Under the pieces are notes generated by a model. That model was not told the DNA's origin. It searched no databases and was given only the letters and a program-made list of their open reading frames with translations. The translations under genes were made by a program, and so were the position numbers. From contig NZ_CP093300.1 of assembly GCF_022812285.1 (NCBI RefSeq), positions 992,001-1,056,000 of the forward strand: a DNA stretch of 64,000 nucleotides, in the 5' to 3' direction. Below are positions 9,547 to 18,704 of this stretch, piece after piece (the stretch's first letter is position 1; each line of letters opens with the position of its first letter). This DNA is from Alkalihalobacillus sp. LMS39 (GTDB lineage Bacteria > Bacillota > Bacilli > Bacillales > Bacillaceae_F).

Positions 9547-10293
9547 ATGATAATGTTAAAAAGCAAACGAGAAATTGGATTAATGCATGATGCAGGAAAA
9601 CTCCTTGCAGAATGCCACCGGGAAATAAAAGAAAAAATACGCCCAGGGATTACGACGTTAGAAATTGATGAATTTGTAGAGGACTTTTTAAAAAAGCACG
9701 GCGCCACACCTGAACAAAAGGGGTATAAAGGATATGAGTTTGCAACATGCGCATCTTTAAACGATGAAATTTGCCACGGTTTCCCACGAAAAAAACCACT
9801 TGAAGAAGGCGATATTGTTACAATTGATATGGTCGTTAATTTAAAAGGTGGATTAGCCGATTCGGCATGGACTTATGGAGTTGGCGAGCTATCAGACAAA
9901 GCATCTCGCCTGCTCGATATTACAAAAACGGCGTTATATAAATCAATCGAACAAGCGGTTGTCGGAAATCGTTTAGGTGACATTGGCCATGCAATTCAAT
10001 CGTATGTGGAAGGAGAAGGTCATTCGGTCGTTCGTGATTTCACCGGACATGGGATTGGAAAAACGATTCATGAAGACCCTGCGATCTTTCATTTTGGATT
10101 GCCAGGCAAAGGGCTTCGCCTAAAAGAAGGTATGGTGGTCACAATTGAACCAATGGTTAACATTGGAACATGGCAATGCAAAATGGATGATAACGGCTGG
10201 ACAGCAAGAACACGGGACGGCGAACTATCAGCACAATATGAACATACGATTGCCATTACTGCAGATGGACCGTTGATTTTAACTGAACAATAG
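9547..10293 (+). CDS. map: Type I methionine aminopeptidase
   Basis: A 248-residue class I methionine aminopeptidase without zinc-finger or SEC-C extensions. The five metal ligands are all present: two aspartates in VTIDMVVNLKGGLADSAW, a histidine in GHGIGKTIHEDP, and glutamates in TIEPMVNIG and YEHTIAIT. AAGGAG lies ten bases before the ATG. Closer in type to the secondary Bacillus enzyme (MapB/YflG) than to the ribosomal-operon copy, judged from context only. It follows the Lrp regulator by 18 bases; a hairpin terminator follows at 10351. Confidence 0.9.
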   Translation: MIMLKSKREIGLMHDAGKLLAECHREIKEKIRPGITTLEIDEFVEDFLKKHGATPEQKGYKGYEFATCASLNDEICHGFPRKKPLEEGDIVTIDMVVNLKGGLADSAWTYGVGELSDKASRLLDITKTALYKSIEQAVVGNRLGDIGHAIQSYVEGEGHSVVRDFTGHGIGKTIHEDPAIFHFGLPGKGLRLKEGMVVTIEPMVNIGTWQCKMDDNGWTARTRDGELSAQYEHTIAITADGPLILTEQ

Positions 10294-10350
10294 GGAGAAA
10301 ATGTGTTTTAAGATGAACTTCACGATTCATACAATTAAATACCACCAGGA

Positions 10351-10392
10351 ACGCATAGAAATTTTCACACACATGAAATTCTATGCGTTTTT
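10351..10392 (+). terminator. Rho-independent terminator after map
   Basis: ACGCATAGAA...TTCTATGCGT arms around a roughly ten-base loop are followed by TTTTTATTATT. It closes the mutY-SDR-Lrp-map transcription unit. Confidence 0.8.
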
Positions 10393-10420
10393 ATTATTGA
10401 TTAAAAGGGAGTGATGTTAC

Positions 10421-10510
10421 ATGAAGAACGTATTGATTACTTTAGTAGTAATTTTTGTGGTCATCATATTATTTACACTATTTAATTGGATTTTTATGAC
10501 ACAGGGTTGA
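10421..10510 (+). CDS. 29-residue single-pass membrane peptide
   Basis: A short frame reading MKNVLITLVVIFVVIILF then TLFNWIFMTQG is preceded by AAAAGGGAGTG at good spacing. It lies just after a terminator, so it would need its own promoter. Almost the whole peptide is one hydrophobic segment. Small Bacillus membrane peptides of this size include stress proteins, sporulation proteins and subunits of larger complexes; no specific family is recognised. The good ribosome site is the main argument that it is real. Confidence 0.45.
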   Translation: MKNVLITLVVIFVVIILFTLFNWIFMTQG

Positions 10511-10861
10511 GCCATTTAAAATAAGGAAGATTGGAGAAGTTTTACCCAGTTGAAAGTGCCCAATAGAAGAGTGCTATTGGACACTTTGAGTGAATACTGA
10601 GTGAGTTTTGTCCAATAGAAGAATTGCACTTGTCATTAGTTAGAACCGGACCAATTTTTGTTTTCTAACGGATTAGATGTCGGAACAGAAAGAAAATCAT
10701 ATTTTAAACTTCTAACGTAAACAATAGAAATAAACAGTAGTTTACTATATAATGATACATATTCATAGGATTACCCTACGTTTGTTAAGGGTATTAAGAA
10801 AAATAAAAACAAAAAGACGGACAAAAACAGATTCAGATGAACAAAAGAAGGAGGAAGTAAG
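10511..10861. other. Intergenic region before the ywrD-like gene, with one hairpin
   Basis: No gene is seen. A near-perfect inverted repeat (AAAGTGCCCAATAG at 10553-10566 against CTATTGGACACTTT at 10574-10587) could be a terminator or operator. TATAAT at 10748-10753 may be the -10 box for the downstream gene, but no good -35 box is seen. A 15-base stretch at 10669-10683 resembles a reverse box of the dispersed repeat at 12 of 15 positions without the expected partners. Confidence 0.4.
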
Positions 10862-12475
10862 ATGGTACAATATAATGCTCACGAATATCCATATGCATCA
10901 CAACGCATGGTTACATACGGTCAAAAAGGGATGGTGGCCACCTCACAACCATTGGCAGCACAAGCAGGGTTAGACATTATGAAAAAAGGAGGAAATGCAA
11001 TCGATGCTGCGATTGCTACAGCCGCATGTTTAACTGTCGTTGAGCCGACTTCAAATGGGATTGGTGGAGATGCCTTTGCGCTCGTTTGGACAAAAGGAAA
11101 ATTATACGGCTTAAATGCAAGCGGACCTTCACCTGCGGGAATTTCCATTGAGGCGTTAAAACAACGGGGAATTGAAGAAATACCGAAATTCGGATTTACC
11201 CCTGTAACCGTTCCAGGAGCACCGGCGGCTTGGGTTGAGCTTTCGAAAACATATGGAAAACTTCCTCTTAAAGAGGTACTTGAACCAGCTATTCGATATG
11301 CGGAAGAAGGTTATCCGCTATCACCGGTATTAGCTCATTTCTGGAAAGGTGCTTATAAAGCATATAAACAACATTTATCGGGAGACGAGTTTGCGCATTG
11401 GTTTGAAACATTTGCACCGGACGGAAGAGCACCAGAAGTCGGAGAAGTCTGGCGCTCACAAGGGCATGCCGATACTTTACGAGCGATTGCTAAAACAGAT
11501 GGCAAAGCGTTTTATGAAGGTGAAATTGCAGAAAAAATTGATGCTTTTTCAAAAAAATATGATGGATTTATTCGAAAAGAAGATCTTGAAACTTTCAAGC
11601 CGGAATGGGTAGACCCGATTTCAGTCAATTATCGTGGGTATGATGTATGGGAAATCCCTCCTAATGGTCAAGGTCTAATCGCATTACTTGGACTTAATAT
11701 TGCAAAAGGATATGAGTTTTCCAATCGTGATACGGTAAAAGAACTTCATCTTCAAATTGAAGCAATGAAATTAGCGTTTTCTGATGGCTTGGCTTATATT
11801 ACAGAACAAAGTGCAATGAATGTGTCGGTTGATCAGTTATTATCAGAAGAATATGCTGCTAAACGAAGAGAGAGCATCGGAGAAGAAGCAATCATGCCTA
11901 CTGTCGGTGAACCTTCACGCGGAGGAACCGTTTATTTAGCAACTGCTGATAGTGATGGTAATATGGTATCGTTTATTCAAAGTAATTACATGGGCTTTGG
12001 TTCAGGGCTTGTTGTTCCGGGTACTGGCATTGCATTACAAAATCGAGGACATAACTTTACGTTAGACCCGAAGCATCCGAATTGCTTGGCGCCAAACAAA
12101 AAAACATTCCACACGATTATCCCAGGATTTTTAACAAAAGGAGAAGAAGCAGTAGGTCCATTTGGTGTAATGGGTGGGTTTATGCAGCCACAAGGGCATA
12201 TGCAAGTCGTCATGAATACGATCGATTATCACTTAAACCCACAATCGGCGCTTGATGCTCCGCGTTGGCAGTGGATGAAAGACAAAACGATCCTTGTAGA
12301 ACAAACGATGCCACAACATCTTGTTCAAGGATTATTAGCAAAAGGACACCAAATCGAAGTCGCGAATCATCCAGGAGCTTTCGGAAGAGGACAAATTATT
12401 TGGCGTAATCCGAAAACAGGTATTTTAGCTGGAGGAACGGAATCAAGAACAGATGGGGCAATTGCGGTCTGGTAG
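10862..12475 (+). CDS. ywrD: Gamma-glutamyltransferase family protein, YwrD-like
   Basis: A 537-residue Ntn-hydrolase of the gamma-glutamyltransferase family. These are made as a precursor that self-cleaves before a threonine; here that is about Thr356 in SRGGTVYLATADSDG. Other family motifs are KGGNAIDAAIATAAC near residue 45 and ESRTDGAIAVW at the end. There is no signal peptide, unlike secreted Ggt, and the length is close to cytoplasmic B. subtilis YwrD. Oxamate amidohydrolase-like enzymes share this form, so the substrate is open. GGAGG lies before the ATG. Two chromate transporter genes follow directly, as part of a ywr-type cluster. Confidence 0.85.
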   Translation: MVQYNAHEYPYASQRMVTYGQKGMVATSQPLAAQAGLDIMKKGGNAIDAAIATAACLTVVEPTSNGIGGDAFALVWTKGKLYGLNASGPSPAGISIEALKQRGIEEIPKFGFTPVTVPGAPAAWVELSKTYGKLPLKEVLEPAIRYAEEGYPLSPVLAHFWKGAYKAYKQHLSGDEFAHWFETFAPDGRAPEVGEVWRSQGHADTLRAIAKTDGKAFYEGEIAEKIDAFSKKYDGFIRKEDLETFKPEWVDPISVNYRGYDVWEIPPNGQGLIALLGLNIAKGYEFSNRDTVKELHLQIEAMKLAFSDGLAYITEQSAMNVSVDQLLSEEYAAKRRESIGEEAIMPTVGEPSRGGTVYLATADSDGNMVSFIQSNYMGFGSGLVVPGTGIALQNRGHNFTLDPKHPNCLAPNKKTFHTIIPGFLTKGEEAVGPFGVMGGFMQPQGHMQVVMNTIDYHLNPQSALDAPRWQWMKDKTILVEQTMPQHLVQGLLAKGHQIEVANHPGAFGRGQIIWRNPKTGILAGGTESRTDGAIAVW

Positions 12476-12487
12476 AAGGGGATTATT

Positions 12488-13042
12488 ATGAAACAATGGC
12501 ATATCTTTTTAGCATTTTTTCGCTCGGGCATTTTAGCATATGGGGGCGGTCCTGCCTCCATTCCTTTAATGCAAAAAGAAGTAGTTGAAACGTATAAGTG
12601 GATGGATGATGATGAATTTGCGGAAGTACTTGCTATCGGAAATACACTTCCAGGACCAATTAATACGAAAATGTCCGGTTATATCGGCTACCGCGTTGGT
12701 GGTGTGATTGGATTATTAAATGCGATAGTAGCATCAATTTTACCTACGATTCTGTTAATGATTGTTTTTTTAACATCTCTATCAGCCTATAAGGATCAAG
12801 AATGGGTCCAAGGCATGACAAGAGCGGTTATTCCTGTTGTCGGAGTGTTGATGGTCCAGTTAACATGGCAATTTTTAACGAAGTCCAAGCAAGGATTAGG
12901 ATGGAAATTAAGTATATTTTTAGTCATTATTAGTTTAATTATTATTGAATTTTTCCATATTCATCCTGGTATTGTCATTGCCGTCTTATTGGCATACGCC
13001 CTAACAAAAAGAGGAAAACAAAAGGAGGCGGCTAAAGAATGA
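12488..13042 (+). CDS. ywrB: Chromate transporter, half-size (YwrB-like)
   Basis: A 184-residue membrane protein of the short-chain CHR family. The family signature appears near the N-terminus as FFRSGILAYGGGPASIPLMQ, followed by EVLAIGNTLPGPINTKMSGY. Five to six hydrophobic segments follow. Short-chain CHR proteins work as pairs of homologous halves, and the second half is encoded next with an ATGA overlap at 13039-13042. Substrates in the family are chromate or related oxyanions. Gene names follow B. subtilis order by analogy. Confidence 0.88.
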   Translation: MKQWHIFLAFFRSGILAYGGGPASIPLMQKEVVETYKWMDDDEFAEVLAIGNTLPGPINTKMSGYIGYRVGGVIGLLNAIVASILPTILLMIVFLTSLSAYKDQEWVQGMTRAVIPVVGVLMVQLTWQFLTKSKQGLGWKLSIFLVIISLIIIEFFHIHPGIVIAVLLAYALTKRGKQKEAAKE

Positions 13043-13566
13043 TTTATGTAGAAATTTTTATTGCCTTCTTTATTCCTGGAATTATTGGATATGGTGGTGG
13101 ACCATCGTCGATTCCATTAATCGAGCATGAAGTCGTTCATCGTTATGAATGGATGACCGTAGACCAATTTGCGGAAGTACTAGCATTAGGGAATGCCTTA
13201 CCAGGCCCAATTGCTACGAAAATGGCAGGATACATCGGCTATGAAGTCGGCGGAGTCTTAGGCGCAACCGTTGGTGTTTTTGCTACCGTCGCACCTTCAC
13301 TTATTTTAATGATTGTACTTTTAAGCATTTTAATGAAATTCAGAGATTCACCAAAAGTAAAAGCAATGAGCAATCTTGTTCGCCCAACGATCGCTGTCCT
13401 ATTAGGAGCCCTCGCATTCCGCTTTTTCCAAACATCCTACATCGAATCAGGATGGATACAAACAGCGGCAATCGTCGGAATCACATTTTTACTCCTAGAA
13501 AAATTCAAAGTCCACCCCGCCCTCATCATCGCCGGAGCCCTAGTCTACGGAGCATTTTTTGGATAG
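13039..13566 (+). CDS. ywrA: Chromate transporter, half-size (YwrA-like)
   Basis: A 175-residue paralogue of the preceding protein with the same signature (IPGIIGYGGGPSSIPLIE, EVLALGNALPGPIATKMAGY). The start overlaps the upstream stop by four bases, implying translational coupling and a heteromeric transporter of two opposed halves. The stop codon is followed immediately by an 18-bp-stem hairpin (13566-13608), which would end the transcript. Confidence 0.88.
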   Translation: MIYVEIFIAFFIPGIIGYGGGPSSIPLIEHEVVHRYEWMTVDQFAEVLALGNALPGPIATKMAGYIGYEVGGVLGATVGVFATVAPSLILMIVLLSILMKFRDSPKVKAMSNLVRPTIAVLLGALAFRFFQTSYIESGWIQTAAIVGITFLLLEKFKVHPALIIAGALVYGAFFG

Positions 13567-13734
13567 CAGAAAGCCCAAAAGGCGTACTTTGCCTTTTGGG
13601 CTTTCTGCGTCAGCGAAGGGAAGCCGGGGCTGGTACTTGAAGCCAATCGGTGCTTTTCCGATTGGCGAGCCCCGAGCGCCCCGAAGCCCTCCAAAAGGCG
13701 TACTTTGCCTTTTGGGCTTTCTGCGTCAGCGAAG
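13566..13734. repeat. Structured intergenic element with duplicated 44-bp hairpin unit
   Basis: A perfect 18-bp stem (GCAGAAAGCCCAAAAGGC and its complement, 13566-13583/13591-13608) encloses the loop GTACTTT. A 44-bp stretch of it, 13575-13618, is repeated identically at 13691-13734. Between the copies GGGGCT pairs with AGCCCC and encloses CCAATCGG/CCGATTGG. The layout matches 5588-5727, with a related loop. It likely terminates the chromate transporter operon. Confidence 0.75.
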
Positions 13735-13905
13735 TCGGGGCCTGCCAATACTTTTCAAATACTCCTTTCGAAAGAGTTCGTATCAAAGGTTAGGAGAGTT
13801 AGGAATCGAAGATGAAACAAAAAATGAGACTTAGAAACCATTCAGTTAGATATAATTGTTATAATTTGAGTAAGTAAACTCAATATGGTAAGTGAGGGGA
13901 AATCA

Positions 13906-14364
13906 GTGATAAGCTGGGAAGAGGTAAGTGGTACAAATTTCGAATTATTCATGTTTCATACGTTAGGAAGAAATAATTTCAAAAACAGGGAATGGCATGG
14001 AGAACATGGGAGTGATAAAGGGAGAGATGTTGTTGCATTTACATATGAAGAGCTACCATTTAAATTAGGATATGAAAGAAAATGGGTATTCCAGTGTAAG
14101 AAAAGAAAAAAAATGCCCCCTTTAACAGAAGTAACGAATGATATGATTAAAGCGGGTGTTCATAGTCCAGATTTTTGGGTACTTGTGTTGTCTTTTAATC
14201 CCACTTCGAATCAATTAGACACAATTTATGAAAATGCTCGTAAGTATCTTACTGGAGTGAAATGCCGTATACTTACTTTAACGGAAGTCGAAGAAATTTG
14301 TAACGAAAGCCCAGATTTAATTGATATACTGTATTATGGCAAATTTAAAAAGGAGGAGATTTAA
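13906..14364 (+). CDS. Mrr-like PD-(D/E)xK restriction endonuclease-fold protein
   Basis: About 152 residues. The opening WEEVSGTNFELFMFHTLG resembles the N-terminal helix of Mrr_cat domains (usually FE.....L...G). It is followed by GSDKGRDVVAF, supplying the catalytic aspartate, and KWVFQCKKRK, supplying the QxK motif. Together these make a type IV restriction endonuclease-like core without a DNA-recognition domain. I prefer GTG 13906, because GAGGGGA lies five bases upstream, over ATG 13885, which has none. The next gene begins at the base after its stop. It may be a defence nuclease or a repair-associated nuclease. Confidence 0.65.
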   Translation: MISWEEVSGTNFELFMFHTLGRNNFKNREWHGEHGSDKGRDVVAFTYEELPFKLGYERKWVFQCKKRKKMPPLTEVTNDMIKAGVHSPDFWVLVLSFNPTSNQLDTIYENARKYLTGVKCRILTLTEVEEICNESPDLIDILYYGKFKKEEI

Positions 14365-14871
14365 ATGTTTAATATTCAATTCAATTCCAAAATGGAAACA
14401 ATTGAATTGGTGTATCCTAACGGAAAAACAGAAGTTCTTACTGAAGATTCTCCTTCAGAACCAGAAGTATCAGAAGACGGAAAAAAAGCAGTATATATTT
14501 CTCCATTTGAATGGGAAGAAAGAGGAGATTTATATATTGTGGACTTGCAAACTGGAGATCAAGAGATATTAGTTCCAGCTGAAGGTGATGATATCCCTAA
14601 AAATGTGATATGGCATGATAATAGTCGTGTCCTTGTTATTATAGGGTATGGACTTGGAACGGTTGCTGTTGGAGGAAACATATATAGTGTAAACATAGAA
14701 ACAAAAGAGAAAGTGAAAATAACTAATTATGATGAGAATGTGCAATTATTAGACTTCAAAATTGAAGATGGAATGTTATATTATACGGGAATTAAGTACA
14801 AAGATAGACAAATGAATGCTACTGAAGTATATTCGAACCACGTATTGTTGGATTCTTTAATGAGCTATTGA
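14365..14871 (+). CDS. DUF4652-like beta-propeller protein
   Basis: A 168-residue protein rich in short beta strands, with WD/YVTN-like phrases (PEVSEDGKKAVYISPFEWEE, GDLYIVDLQTGDQEIL, IIGYGLGTVAVGGNIYSV). The GYG.GTV..GGN stretch resembles DUF4652 proteins of Bacillus. There is no signal peptide. AAGGAGGAG precedes the ATG. It directly abuts the Mrr-like gene, so the two are co-transcribed; whether they act together is unknown. Confidence 0.6.
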   Translation: MFNIQFNSKMETIELVYPNGKTEVLTEDSPSEPEVSEDGKKAVYISPFEWEERGDLYIVDLQTGDQEILVPAEGDDIPKNVIWHDNSRVLVIIGYGLGTVAVGGNIYSVNIETKEKVKITNYDENVQLLDFKIEDGMLYYTGIKYKDRQMNATEVYSNHVLLDSLMSY

Positions 14872-14889
14872 TTCGTTCAATAGCCTTTT
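14864..14889 (+). terminator. Terminator after the DUF4652-like gene
   Basis: GCTATTG and CAATAGC arms, the first overlapping the end of the gene, are followed by CTTTTTG. Confidence 0.7.
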
Positions 14890-14906
14890 TGTTGTCTAAA
14901 TGAAAA

Positions 14907-14925
14907 CCCTAGGACTTTCCTAGGG
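14907..14925 (-). terminator. Terminator for the leftward 14961-17472 genes
   Basis: Perfect 8-bp arms CCCTAGGA/TCCTAGGG around a three-base loop are followed on the minus strand by TTTTCATTT. Confidence 0.6.
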
Positions 14926-14960
14926 CTCCAAAAACGTATAATGCGGTATTAAAAAATTGG

Positions 14961-15287
14961 TTATAAATTTAACCCAAGAGACTCAATTTGGCGTTTTGTC
15001 TCAGGTGTTCCTAGCTTATAAATCATACGGTATACATCTTCTAGGCCGCGTTGAAATTCATTTCGGTCACGGTCGATCTCCTTATCGTTATAATGCTTAA
15101 ATGTAAACAAATCGCCTAATTCCATATCATGTGCTTGTACTTCAAGTAATAAATTTTGCAAATCCTTATATTCAGCCTCAGTTGCTTCAATTTCATATTC
15201 GATTAATTCTCCATCATCCACTTTTGTTGGGCTGATGTCTTCCATACTCGTTGGGTTAACGTTCACATAATATGTTTGTCTTTCCAT
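14961..15287 (-). CDS. Conserved hypothetical protein
   Basis: A 108-residue acidic, probably mostly helical protein starting MERQTYYVNVNPTSMEDISP. I do not recognise a named family. The middle (YEIEATEAEYKDLQNLLLEV) looks like a long helix, and the C-terminus (YRMIYKLGTPETKRQIESLG) like a short helical hairpin. ATG 15287 is chosen because GGGGGA lies upstream; the longer in-frame start at 15344 lacks a ribosome site. It follows the quinone reductase gene on the same strand. Confidence 0.6.
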   Translation of the reverse strand: MERQTYYVNVNPTSMEDISPTKVDDGELIEYEIEATEAEYKDLQNLLLEVQAHDMELGDLFTFKHYNDKEIDRDRNEFQRGLEDVYRMIYKLGTPETKRQIESLGLNL

Positions 15288-15351
15288 GAAAAAATCCCCC
15301 TTTGCATTTTGTATTAGCTTTTGCAAAGAGGGACAATTGTACACAAAAAAA

Positions 15352-16308
15352 TTAAGGTGTTAGCACGATTGTACCATTATATATTTTTTGTTCTAATGCT
15401 TCATGCGCCTTCGTGGCTTCCGTAAAAGAGAAAGCTTTTGCGAGGTGAGCGGTAAGCTTTTTTTGTTGAAATAAAGTTGAGATCGCTGTACCCGCTTCTT
15501 TCAATTCAGATGGTTTAGCCGTGAATAAAAGCACACCGTGAAGCGAAACATTTTTCATATTTAATTTTCGCCACGGAAGAGAGGGTGTATTGTTTTTCGG
15601 TGACCCGACTGTGACAATCCTTCCACCATTTTCAATGAAATCTAAGTTCGACTCTAAATTTTCACTAACCGAAACATCTAAAATTAAGGTGACAGTTGCC
15701 TTCAGTGACTCAATGGCATCTGTGACATTTGTTTGTTTATATAAAATAACTTCATCGGCACCAGCTTCCTTTGCTAATTGTGCCTTAGTTTCATCTCCAG
15801 CTGTTGTAATAACAAAAGCCCCTGTCTGTTTTGCCAGCTGTATAGCCGCATGACCAACAGCTCCAGCACCACCGTATATAAGAACGGTATCTTCTTTTTG
15901 TAGTTGACCTCGGGCAAACAATGATAAATGAGCGGTCATAAATGCCATTGCTAAAGCGGCCCCTTCTTCATAAGTTAGGTGATCGGCTAATGGGAATACT
16001 TTAGATTGAGGACATGCAACATATTCAGCAGCTGTACCTGAAATATTTGTACCCCAGACACGGTCCCCGACAGAAACGTTAGTTACATTTTTTCCAGCTT
16101 CAACAACAGTGCCAGCTAAATCGAAATGCGGGATATGTGGAAACGATGGAACTTCTCGAATACCAGCGCGGAAATATGTATCCACCGGATTAATGCCTGA
16201 TGCCCCAACTTTGACTAACACATCATCTTCCCCGACGATCGGTTTTTCTACATGTGCGACAGTTAATACTTCAGGTCCTCCATAAGTTTCATAAACGACA
16301 GCTTTCAC
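15352..16308 (-). CDS. NADPH:quinone reductase-like zinc-less alcohol dehydrogenase
   Basis: A 318-residue medium-chain dehydrogenase/reductase. The N-terminal GroES-like domain has the phrase ASGINPVDTYFRAG, and the Rossmann domain has YGGAGAVGHAAIQLAKQ near residue 145. Zinc-ligand cysteines are absent, placing it with quinone oxidoreductases. The GTG start overlaps the TGA stop of the upstream aminotransferase frame (GTGA), so the two form one operon. Electron acceptor and substrate are unknown. Confidence 0.85.
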   Translation of the reverse strand: MKAVVYETYGGPEVLTVAHVEKPIVGEDDVLVKVGASGINPVDTYFRAGIREVPSFPHIPHFDLAGTVVEAGKNVTNVSVGDRVWGTNISGTAAEYVACPQSKVFPLADHLTYEEGAALAMAFMTAHLSLFARGQLQKEDTVLIYGGAGAVGHAAIQLAKQTGAFVITTAGDETKAQLAKEAGADEVILYKQTNVTDAIESLKATVTLILDVSVSENLESNLDFIENGGRIVTVGSPKNNTPSLPWRKLNMKNVSLHGVLLFTAKPSELKEAGTAISTLFQQKKLTAHLAKAFSFTEATKAHEALEQKIYNGTIVLTP

Positions 16309-17472
16309 TCTACATTCCCCCTTAATAATGGTTGTAGTAATGTAACGGCTTTTTGTAAAATTTCTTCTTCTTGTACTAGCGCAATTCTAACATATCCTTC
16401 TCCTTCAGAACCAAACGCGTGGCCTGGCGTAACAACGACACCATGGTCAATCGCCGCTTTTGTAAAGTGAGAAGATGTGAAACCAGGAGGGATTTTTGCC
16501 CAAACAAACATACCTCCATCTGGTTTTCTCAAGTGCCATCCTACTTCATTCAATTTCTTCATAAATGTATTTCTTCTATTTTCATAAATAGCACGATGTT
16601 GTTGTAAAAAAGATCCATCACTAGTTAATGCAGCAATCGCCGCTTTTTGGATAGGAAGAAACATACCGTAATCAACATGCGATTTAACAATCGCTAATGG
16701 CTTTAATATTTCTGGGTCTCCTAGTAAATAGCCAACTCTTGCACCGGCCATATTAAAGCTTTTTGAAAGAGAATTAAATTCGATTGCCGTTTTTTTTTGC
16801 GTTTGGCAAAGAGAAAATGCTCAGTGGTTTTTGATTATCAAAAATTAACTCAGAATAAGCAAAATCATGCATGATCATAATCTCATGTTGTAGTCCAAAC
16901 GAAATCACTTGTTCAAAATAAGCTTCTGTTGCTAGAGCGGACGCCGGATTTCCAGGGTAATTAAGAATCATAAGTTTGGCTTTTTCCCGAATTTCTTTTG
17001 GAATCGTTGATAAATCAGGCATGAAATTATTTTCTTCATTAACAGGAAGCAAGTATAACTCAGCACCAGCAAGATTAGCAGCAGCAGAATAGATGGGATA
17101 TCCAGGGTTTGGGACGATCATCACATCACCTTTTTCTAAATAGGCTAATGCAATATGGGCTAATCCATCTTGTGACCCTAAAAGCTGTAACACTTCATTT
17201 TCGTTTACATCAACATGATAGCGTTGGTTATAAAATCGGCAAACCGCATCATCAAACTGTTGTAAGCTTTGAATGGCATATCCATAAGATGACGGGTTTA
17301 GTGATTCTTCAGCTAGAACTTCACGGACGAATAAAGGGGGTGGCAAATCAGGACTTCCAATACTCAAGTCGATTAATTCTTTTCCTTCTTGAAGCTTGTG
17401 TCGCTTTTGTATAGCTAAATCACTAAAAACACTCGTAGCTAATTGATTTAATTTTGAAGCTGGTTGGATCAT
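16305..17472 (-). pseudogene. PLP-dependent class I/II aminotransferase, frameshifted in a nine-A tract
   Basis: Two adjacent frames together make one fold-type I aminotransferase of about 388 residues. The N-terminal part (17472 down to about 16790) includes IDLSIGSPDLPPP and LNYPGNPASALAT. The C-terminal part (from 16751) starts MAGARVGYLLGDPE. At 16790-16798 the coding strand has nine A residues. Removing one gives a continuous AKKTAIEFNSLSKSFNMAG, restoring the PLP-lysine motif SLSKSF. As written, the frame ends shortly after the tract. It could be a real mutation, a sequencing error, or slippage-tolerant expression. ATG 17472 is eight bases from AGGAG. It resembles LL-diaminopimelate-type aminotransferases. 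Confidence 0.85.
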
Positions 17473-17539
17473 CACGTTCACTCCTAGTCAGACTCGTTCT
17501 TCTTATTGTAAAACAAAAACAGGGTGAACAACATAAAAA

Positions 17540-17561
17540 AACACTTGGAAGCCCAAGTGTT
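17540..17561 (-). terminator. Terminator overlapping the yfhS stop
   Basis: AACACTTGG/CCAAGTGTT arms are followed on the minus strand by TTTTTTATG. Confidence 0.75.
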
Positions 17562-17782
17562 TAATCATAATGAATTTGCGATCCGTGCTCATAACTAGCT
17601 TCTGATTTAAATCCACCACGATTTTCAATTTCTAAAATAATTTCGCGGTGAATCGTTACTCCTTCAGAATTTAAGTACGGTGCGATTTGTTGCAAGTTTT
17701 TATGGAAATACGCGAGTTCTTTATCGGTCCAATCTGCTTTGGACATCATGGATAACTCGGTCATGTCACGTCCAACATACAT
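17561..17782 (-). CDS. yfhS: YfhS-like small protein
   Basis: A 73-residue protein beginning MYVGRDMTELSMMSKADW with the central phrase ELAYFHKNLQQIAPYLNSEG and the end SYEHGSQIHYD. I judge this equivalent to B. subtilis YfhS, which lies between mutY and fabL as here; the match rests on memory of the family and on position. GGGGGAG lies five bases before the ATG. YfhS has been linked to sporulation; its biochemical role is unknown. Confidence 0.65.
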   Translation of the reverse strand: MYVGRDMTELSMMSKADWTDKELAYFHKNLQQIAPYLNSEGVTIHREIILEIENRGGFKSEASYEHGSQIHYD

Positions 17783-17787
17783 AGTAG

Positions 17788-18642
<855 letters not shown>

Positions 18643-18704
18643 AAAAAATGTTTGGATAAAATGAAAACCTCCGGGAGACATTATAGTTGTGGAGGTGATA
18701 TCAA

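Noticed and set aside
10669-10683. Possible decayed copy of the four-box element (12 of 15 match to a reverse box).
   Set aside because: No box is found 51 bases or 113 bases upstream at the positions the geometry requires.
13559-13834. Plus- and minus-strand frames through the structured repeat after the chromate transporter genes.
   Set aside because: They arise from the duplicated hairpin; the encoded peptides are repetitive and lack ribosome sites.
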